DNA from: Candidatus Nitrosopumilus sp.
Lineage (GTDB): Archaea; Thermoproteota; Nitrososphaeria; Nitrososphaerales; Nitrosopumilaceae
Assembly: GCA_003702545.1 (NCBI GenBank)
Contig: REGK01000005.1
Coordinates: 1 to 42,742, forward strand
Length of the DNA: 42,742 nucleotides
Direction: 5' to 3'
Positions 37,377 through 42,742 of the stretch are shown here, piece by piece (position 1 is the first letter of the stretch; the number at the start of each line of letters is the position of its first letter). The position numbers and the translations under genes are program-made. The notes below the pieces were generated by a model. It was not told where the DNA came from. It was given only the letters and a program-made list of their open reading frames with translations, and searched no databases.

Positions 37377-38510
37377 ATGCGTAGTAATTGTCTTTATACA
37401 CTAGTTCTAAGGACAAAATTTGTGAAAATTCCAATTAACACGCCTATTTTAGGTAAAGAAGAACTTTCAGCTGTGGTCTCAGTAGTGAAATCAGGAGGAC
37501 TTACTTCAGCCTCAAAGGATGGCGGAAAAAATGTACAGGAATTTGAAAAATCAGTTAGATCCTTTGTCAAAGCCAAATATGCTATTTCAGTAAATTCTGG
37601 TACTGCTGCATTACAAGCAGCTCTATATGCACTTGATATCAAAAAAGGAGATGAAGTCATTGTACCTTCTTTTACATTTGTTGCTAGTGCAAATGCTATT
37701 GCATCTACTGGGGCAAAACCTGTTTTTGCGGATATCTTAAAAGAAAACTTTACAATTGATCCTGAGTCAATTACAAAAAAAATTACGAGAAAAACTAAAG
37801 CAATAATGCCTGTCCATTTGTATGGTCATATATCATCACTTGATAGAATAAAAGAGATTGCAAAAAAACACAATCTTTCAGTGGTTGAAGATGCTGCACA
37901 ATCACTTGGTTCAACTTTTAAAGGAAAACAGACTGGAACATTTTTTCAACTTGGATGTTATAGTCTCTATCCTGGAAAGGTCATAACTTCTGGAGAAGGT
38001 GGGGTGATAGTTACTAACAACAAAAAACTCTATGAAAAATTACAGATGATAAGAAATCACGGTATGGTTAAGGGATATGATTCCAAAATATTTGGATTAA
38101 ATCTAAGACTCCCTGAAATTAATGCTGCAATAGCTAAAATTCAAATTAAAAAATTACCAAAATTCATTCAATCACGAAGACGTAATGCAAAACTATTATC
38201 TGATTTATTATCTGATACAAAAATAAAAATTCCCTTTGAACAAAAAAATGAAAAATTCAATTGGTCATTATACACTATTGCAATAAAAAACAGAGATTTA
38301 ATTTTAAAGAAATTAAATTCAAAAGGAATCGGAGCTGCAGTCTATTATCCAATCCCTGTTCATAAAATTCCTATTTACAAAGTAAAATCAAAATTAACAA
38401 ATACTGATTGGGCATCAAAACACGTTTTGTCCTTGCCTGTTCATCCAAATGTATCTGCTAAAAACGTTGAATATATCGCAAAAACTGTGCGTGATTTGGT
38501 AAATGAATAG
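37377..38510 (+). CDS. DegT/DnrJ/EryC1/StrS aminotransferase
   Basis: 'SVNSGTAALQAALYALDIKKGDEVIVPSFTFVASANAI', 'EDAAQSLGSTFKG', 'YPGKVITSGEGGVIVT' (PLP Lys); true start probably the GTG near 37422 (VKIPINTPILGKEEL). Confidence 0.93.
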   Translation: MRSNCLYTLVLRTKFVKIPINTPILGKEELSAVVSVVKSGGLTSASKDGGKNVQEFEKSVRSFVKAKYAISVNSGTAALQAALYALDIKKGDEVIVPSFTFVASANAIASTGAKPVFADILKENFTIDPESITKKITRKTKAIMPVHLYGHISSLDRIKEIAKKHNLSVVEDAAQSLGSTFKGKQTGTFFQLGCYSLYPGKVITSGEGGVIVTNNKKLYEKLQMIRNHGMVKGYDSKIFGLNLRLPEINAAIAKIQIKKLPKFIQSRRRNAKLLSDLLSDTKIKIPFEQKNEKFNWSLYTIAIKNRDLILKKLNSKGIGAAVYYPIPVHKIPIYKVKSKLTNTDWASKHVLSLPVHPNVSAKNVEYIAKTVRDLVNE

Positions 38511-38979
38511 CCTTGGAAACATAATTGGAGAAATCTGTAAGGTTGTTCTGCCTATAAAACAGGAATTTTACTCTGGTAATCCTAATTCACAAACTGCAAT
38601 TTGCACGCTTGCAAGTATATCATTACTAGATGATTTGAAGGATTCAGGAATATTGTCACAGGTTGCAATTATTGGTAGACTATTTTCAGAGAACAAGGGA
38701 ATTGATAGTATGATACAATACGTTTATGAAAACAAGAACATTAAAAGAATAATTCTTTGTGGAAAAGAAGTTTGGGGTCATAAATCCGGACATTCATTAT
38801 TACAATTGCACAAGAATGGAATAGATGAAAACTCTAGAATAATTAATTCTGTTAGTCCTGATCCTTATCTTACAGTTTCAAAAGATATGATAAACTATTT
38901 TCAAAAAAACATTACAATTATTGATTTAATTGATAAAACCAGTCTCAAAGTAATCCGTGAACAAATTGAGATTTCTTAA
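38503..38979 (+). CDS. MtrA-like protein (tetrahydromethanopterin S-methyltransferase subunit A soluble domain homolog)
   Basis: 158 aa; 'AICTLASISLLDDL', 'VAIIGRLFSENKGIDSMIQYV', 'LCGKEVWGHKSGHSLLQLHKNGID'. Confidence 0.82.
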   Translation: MNSLGNIIGEICKVVLPIKQEFYSGNPNSQTAICTLASISLLDDLKDSGILSQVAIIGRLFSENKGIDSMIQYVYENKNIKRIILCGKEVWGHKSGHSLLQLHKNGIDENSRIINSVSPDPYLTVSKDMINYFQKNITIIDLIDKTSLKVIREQIEIS

Positions 38980-39323
38980 TACCCATTTCTCTGTCTTTCT
39001 CTGTTGATTTCATTTTTCTTTTTGTATTCAGCTACGATATCATCAGGGGTGAGGTTCAATTCAAGTGATGCCTGAACTACAAAATGCCAAATATCGATTA
39101 ATTCTTCTCTTGCTTCATCTTCATTGAATTTTGTTGGAGTTTTCCACCATTTCCAGTTGGTAGTTCTTTGTAGTTCAACTGCTTCATGCATTATTGCAGT
39201 AGATAACGCAGATACTCTACCTTCTGCATCTTTTGGATATCTGTCAAGTTTCATCATTTCTGATAATCCTTTTTGAAGTTGGAAAATAGTATCTAGTCTG
39301 TCTCCACTTACTTCTTGCGACAA
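38976..39323 (-). CDS. dUTPase/MazG-like all-alpha NTP pyrophosphatase
   Basis: 115 aa; 'IMHEAVELQRTTNWKWWK', 'EELIDIWHFVVQASLEL' (ExxE...ExxD). Confidence 0.88.
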   Translation of the reverse strand: MSQEVSGDRLDTIFQLQKGLSEMMKLDRYPKDAEGRVSALSTAIMHEAVELQRTTNWKWWKTPTKFNEDEAREELIDIWHFVVQASLELNLTPDDIVAEYKKKNEINRERQRNGY

Positions 39324-39362
39324 TGATAAATTAATTTGAGAAATTATTGAACTTAAGTCTTT

Positions 39363-40256
39363 TTAGAATCTGATCATTTTTTCATACATCTTGACTCTTT
39401 TTGTAATGTCTCCATTTTTGATCTTCAACAATCCATCTAATCCGTATCTTTCAACGGCAAATGAACCTAACACATTACCATAAACTACTGCTTTCTTGAT
39501 CTCTGAAAGACTGGTTGATTTTTTACTTGCAAGATAACCTATCATGGCACCTGCAAAAGAGTCTCCTGCACCTGTAGGATCTACTACATCTTCTAATGAA
39601 AAGCCAGCAGTTGGAAATATTACATCATCATAGAACATGAGTGAGCCATGTTCTCCTTTCTTAATAATAACATATTTTGCACCCCACTGCATCATCTTCT
39701 TTGCACATTTTATCAAGTTGAACTCTTTTGTGAGAAGTTTGGCTTCTTCATCATTAATCACAACTGCATCTACAGATTTTATCATTTTGATTACGGCATC
39801 TCTTTTAGTAGATATCCAAAAGTCTATTGTATCACACATTGAGAATTTTACTTTGTCAAACTCTTTGATTAGTGCAGTATTTTGCTCAGGATCATTATTT
39901 GCAAGATAAACGAATTGTGACTTTCTATATGCTTCTGGTACTGTAGGTTTGAAATCTGCTAGAACATTTAGTTCAGTTTTTAGTGTTGATCTAGTACTTA
40001 ATGTATCATCATATTTTCCATCATAACGAAATGTTTTTCCATTTTTAATTGATAGTCCTTCTAAATCAAGATATTTTGATAGTGTTTTATGATGCTGTTT
40101 TGGGAAATCTTCTCCTACAACTGCAATTAATCCAGTATCTACAAAATTACTTGCAGAAATTGCAGCAAAAGTTGCAGCACCACCTAAAACATTTTTGAGT
40201 GTTTTTTTGGGCGTTCTAATTGTATCTAATGCAGTTGAACCAAAAACTGTAAGCAT
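39363..40256 (-). CDS. PfkB-family carbohydrate/nucleoside kinase
   Basis: 297 aa; 'GGAATFAAISASNF', 'DVVDPTGAGDSFAGAMIGYLA'. Confidence 0.93.
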   Translation of the reverse strand: MLTVFGSTALDTIRTPKKTLKNVLGGAATFAAISASNFVDTGLIAVVGEDFPKQHHKTLSKYLDLEGLSIKNGKTFRYDGKYDDTLSTRSTLKTELNVLADFKPTVPEAYRKSQFVYLANNDPEQNTALIKEFDKVKFSMCDTIDFWISTKRDAVIKMIKSVDAVVINDEEAKLLTKEFNLIKCAKKMMQWGAKYVIIKKGEHGSLMFYDDVIFPTAGFSLEDVVDPTGAGDSFAGAMIGYLASKKSTSLSEIKKAVVYGNVLGSFAVERYGLDGLLKIKNGDITKRVKMYEKMIRF

Positions 40257-40267
40257 TTGTGAAGAAA

Positions 40268-40717
40268 CTAATCTTGATGTATAAATTCTCTTGCCTGCTC
40301 ATCTGTTGGATAGTATACAAATGGAATTTCAATTGATGTAAAGGCTACATCATATTTTGTTACACCTGTAATTTTTACTGATTGGGCATTACTACCTTCT
40401 GCATCTGTCTGAAAAGTTCCCTTTACGTAAGTATTGTCTAGAGGTTGTAAGGTGAATGATTCTAACTGACCTTTCCCTACCATTTGTTCATCTGCAATAA
40501 CAAAGAATTCAGTTGTGCCTGAAGTTAGTATTAATAATGACGGATTTGTAAATTGCAATTCTATATTGTATTCTGAACCTTTTTCGCTATCACTTAGCAA
40601 CTCACTTTGTGTAATGCTTATCCCTATTTGAGATGCTGAGGCATACTGTGAATAGCCGAAAATACTCATTCCTAGAATGAATAGAATAACTAATCCTCCC
40701 TTCTTTGATGAATTCAT
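40268..40717 (-). CDS. Secreted hypothetical protein
   Basis: 149 aa with N-terminal signal 'GGLVILFILGMSIFGYSQYASAS'. Confidence 0.8.
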   Translation of the reverse strand: MNSSKKGGLVILFILGMSIFGYSQYASASQIGISITQSELLSDSEKGSEYNIELQFTNPSLLILTSGTTEFFVIADEQMVGKGQLESFTLQPLDNTYVKGTFQTDAEGSNAQSVKITGVTKYDVAFTSIEIPFVYYPTDEQAREFIHQD

Positions 40718-40848
40718 GATTGATTTTAAGAAAATTACATTTTAACTAAATAGGGAAATAATCCCAATAAATTGTGTAAAAGATTTGATCTACTCTTAAA
40801 CCTCCTTAGAGCTAACAGAATAAATGAAAATTACATGATTATTTGTTG

Positions 40849-41325
40849 ATGGCTAGAATAAAGCTCAAACTAGGCGAGAATGAAATTGAGGTTGATTCTA
40901 GAGATTTCTATGTTGATAATCAAACATTAGGTGAAGTTATTGAAAATATCTCAAGTCATTTACCTGAAAATCATGCTAAAATTGTTTATGAAACTGAACC
41001 TGTTGCAACTCCTGAAATTCCTGTTCAATCTGGATTGGAGTCCCTTGAGGATGCAGAAATATTCGAACCAGAATTTAATGAACCAACACATGTTGCTCCA
41101 AATGAAGTAAAATCAAAACTACGTATTTTAGAAACTAGTAGATTCTTTGATTCTCCTAGAACAGTTACAGAAACTGTTGAACAATTACGTGAATATGGTT
41201 GGTCTGCAAGTCCACTTGATGTATCAAAAGTATTGGCAAAAATGGCATCAAACAAAGAAATGTTGAAAAATTCTAGTGAGAACAGAACTCAGTACTTTGT
41301 TAAAGAATCTCTAGTGGCTAACTAG
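40849..41325 (+). CDS. Hypothetical protein, possible C-terminal winged-helix-like region
   Basis: ATG at 40849 (MARIKLKLGENEIEVDSRDFYVD...). Confidence 0.7.
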   Translation: MARIKLKLGENEIEVDSRDFYVDNQTLGEVIENISSHLPENHAKIVYETEPVATPEIPVQSGLESLEDAEIFEPEFNEPTHVAPNEVKSKLRILETSRFFDSPRTVTETVEQLREYGWSASPLDVSKVLAKMASNKEMLKNSSENRTQYFVKESLVAN

Positions 41326-41506
41326 AGAAATTACATTTTTCACAACTAGAAAAAATCTCCCCATCTAAATGATCAAAATGTGTATTACATTCATTGCAGG
41401 TATGATGCATGTCAAAATAACCGTCTTTTTCTATCTCTCCAATTCTATAGGACTCAAGATTCGTACTTTTACATTTAATACAATGACATCCACATTCAAT
41501 CTTCAT
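41318..41506 (-). CDS. Small multi-Cys zinc-binding-like protein
   Basis: 62 aa; CGCHCIKC...CNECNTH...CEKC. Confidence 0.75.
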   Translation of the reverse strand: MKIECGCHCIKCKSTNLESYRIGEIEKDGYFDMHHTCNECNTHFDHLDGEIFSSCEKCNFSS

Positions 41507-41533
41507 TATTTTTCTCCGATAATGTATGTATAG

Positions 41534-41710
41534 TTGCAGGACCTATACAAATTATTGGAAAAGAAACGAGAAATTCCAATTGAAATTGATGATCATTTTA
41601 GACTATTTGGAAAAGAACCGTGGGAAGTAGATTATGGTGAAAAATGCCCTGTTTGTGAAGTTAGAATAGATGAGTATGGATTTTGTTCATGTGGCTCTAG
41701 TGGAGACTAA
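41534..41710 (+). CDS. 58-aa small zinc-ribbon-like protein
   Basis: TTG start after in-frame TAG; (M)QDLYKLLEKKREIPIEIDDHFRLFGKEPWEVDYGEKCPVCEVRIDEYGFCSCGSSGD; not in ORF track. Confidence 0.72.
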   Translation: MQDLYKLLEKKREIPIEIDDHFRLFGKEPWEVDYGEKCPVCEVRIDEYGFCSCGSSGD

Positions 41711-42584
41711 ATTTCTTCATAAAAGGTAAGGCTAGAATTACAAAAAATCCTATGATTAATGGGATCATCATTGAAAATTCAGGAACTACCGTTGTTCCTA
41801 TAATATTGATCTGTCCTGATGTCTCTGGATTGATAATTAGCCAAACATGTGTCCCATTATTGATATGTTGACGAGATGGAATTTCTTCATCATTAAGAAA
41901 TACTGTATAAGGTTCCCATAGTAATTCTAAAGGAATTATAGTTGTAACAAATCTATTTTCTCCAATTGTGTCAAATGTAATACTTTTTGATGGTTGATCA
42001 AAAACAAACTTCTCAACGCCATTATGATTTCTTATTTCTACTGTGAATTCTTTTTCTTCCCACTTTACATTTTGATAAATCCTTGATTCGTCTATAGAAT
42101 ATTCTAAAAGCATTTGGCATCCGTGACATGCAATTCCTTTTTTATCATCAAGAAAAACTGGACGTTCATTTGCAAATAACAGATCAACTTCTTCAGGGAA
42201 AATGAATGCAGTTGATTCTAGATACAAAAAATCCCATGTCCATACACCACTTTTCTCCAAGAGTACATCTTTAAGATCATAAGTTACAAGAAGATCTCCT
42301 TGATTTGGAAGGAATACAATATTTTTTGTACCTTCAGCTTCTGGAACTGATTCTTCTATTCCAAATTTAATGAATTTCACATTTGATACATTCCCATCTA
42401 CAAAAGTTAATTGACTTGCATCTTTTGAATTTCTGAGTTCATGAACAACTTTGACATTTCCCTCGTTGTCGATTGTTATTGTTACTGATTTTTGTTCTAT
42501 TTCTTGAAATGATTCTTGCCCAAAAACTTCTGGTGAGGAAATGAGTATTATTAAAGCAAAAAAACCTACTAAAATCTTCTTCAT
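41697..42584 (-). CDS. Secreted protein with PEFG-CTERM-like C-terminal sorting signal
   Basis: 295 aa; signal peptide; C-terminus 'VVPEFSMMIPLIIGFFVILALPFMKKFSLH'. Confidence 0.8.
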   Translation of the reverse strand: MKKILVGFFALIILISSPEVFGQESFQEIEQKSVTITIDNEGNVKVVHELRNSKDASQLTFVDGNVSNVKFIKFGIEESVPEAEGTKNIVFLPNQGDLLVTYDLKDVLLEKSGVWTWDFLYLESTAFIFPEEVDLLFANERPVFLDDKKGIACHGCQMLLEYSIDESRIYQNVKWEEKEFTVEIRNHNGVEKFVFDQPSKSITFDTIGENRFVTTIIPLELLWEPYTVFLNDEEIPSRQHINNGTHVWLIINPETSGQINIIGTTVVPEFSMMIPLIIGFFVILALPFMKKFSLH

Positions 42585-42742
42585 TATTCACTCACTGTGA
42601 CATGAGTCATTTCTACTTTTTCTAAAGGACAATCATTGCCATCTCTATCAAGATTCACAATCTTATCGGCCACATCCATACCTTCAGTAACCTCTCCAAA
42701 TACAGTATATTGTCTGTCTAGGAATGTACTATCAGTTGTTAC
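42584..42742 (-). CDS. Cyclophilin-type peptidyl-prolyl isomerase, C-terminal fragment truncated by window edge
   Basis: Minus-strand translation ends ...TDSTFLDRQYTVFGEVTEGMDVADKIVNLDRDGNDCPLEKVEMTHVTVSE. Confidence 0.9.
   Translation of the reverse strand, partial: VTTDSTFLDRQYTVFGEVTEGMDVADKIVNLDRDGNDCPLEKVEMTHVTVSE

Noticed and set aside
1-42742. CRISPR arrays, IS elements, prophage or toxin-antitoxin modules
   Set aside because: No regularly spaced repeats, transposase/integrase signatures, or phage proteins were seen; the only exact tandem repeats are the 3x45 nt coding repeat and the 2x20 bp intergenic repeat.

Overview
AT-rich chromosomal window from an ammonia-oxidising archaeon (Nitrososphaerota/Thaumarchaeota, Nitrosopumilus/Nitrosarchaeum-like, judged from gene content and protein style). 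It holds mostly housekeeping genes: thermosome C-terminus, two glutamine synthetase paralogs, GINS, tRNA-Pro(GGG), CCA-adding enzyme, 2',3'-cyclic phosphodiesterase, RNase Z, Trm-G10-like methylase, PRPP synthetase, Sir2, rpoL-TFS-PCN, aspartate kinase, TyrRS, PfkB kinase and others, plus many small or secreted lineage-specific proteins. I see no CRISPR array, prophage, IS element or rRNA. The best candidate for an undescribed system is a MscS channel divergent from a KamA-family radical SAM enzyme and a second, signature-altered glutamine synthetase (13184-17936). The KamA-like protein keeps the PLP lysine but has Arg and Ser where lysine 2,3-aminomutase has its two substrate-binding Asp residues. 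This suggests a glutamate 2,3-aminomutase-like activity and possibly a beta-glutamate/beta-glutamine osmolyte route (hypothesis only). Other notable items: a frameshifted C2H2 zinc-finger pseudogene, two tandem paralogous microproteins and a small zinc protein all missing from the ORF track, a J-domain with HSD instead of HPD, a ferredoxin with a CxxD cluster motif, an exact 3x45-nt coding repeat, and a tandem 20-bp duplication of a promoter-like sequence.
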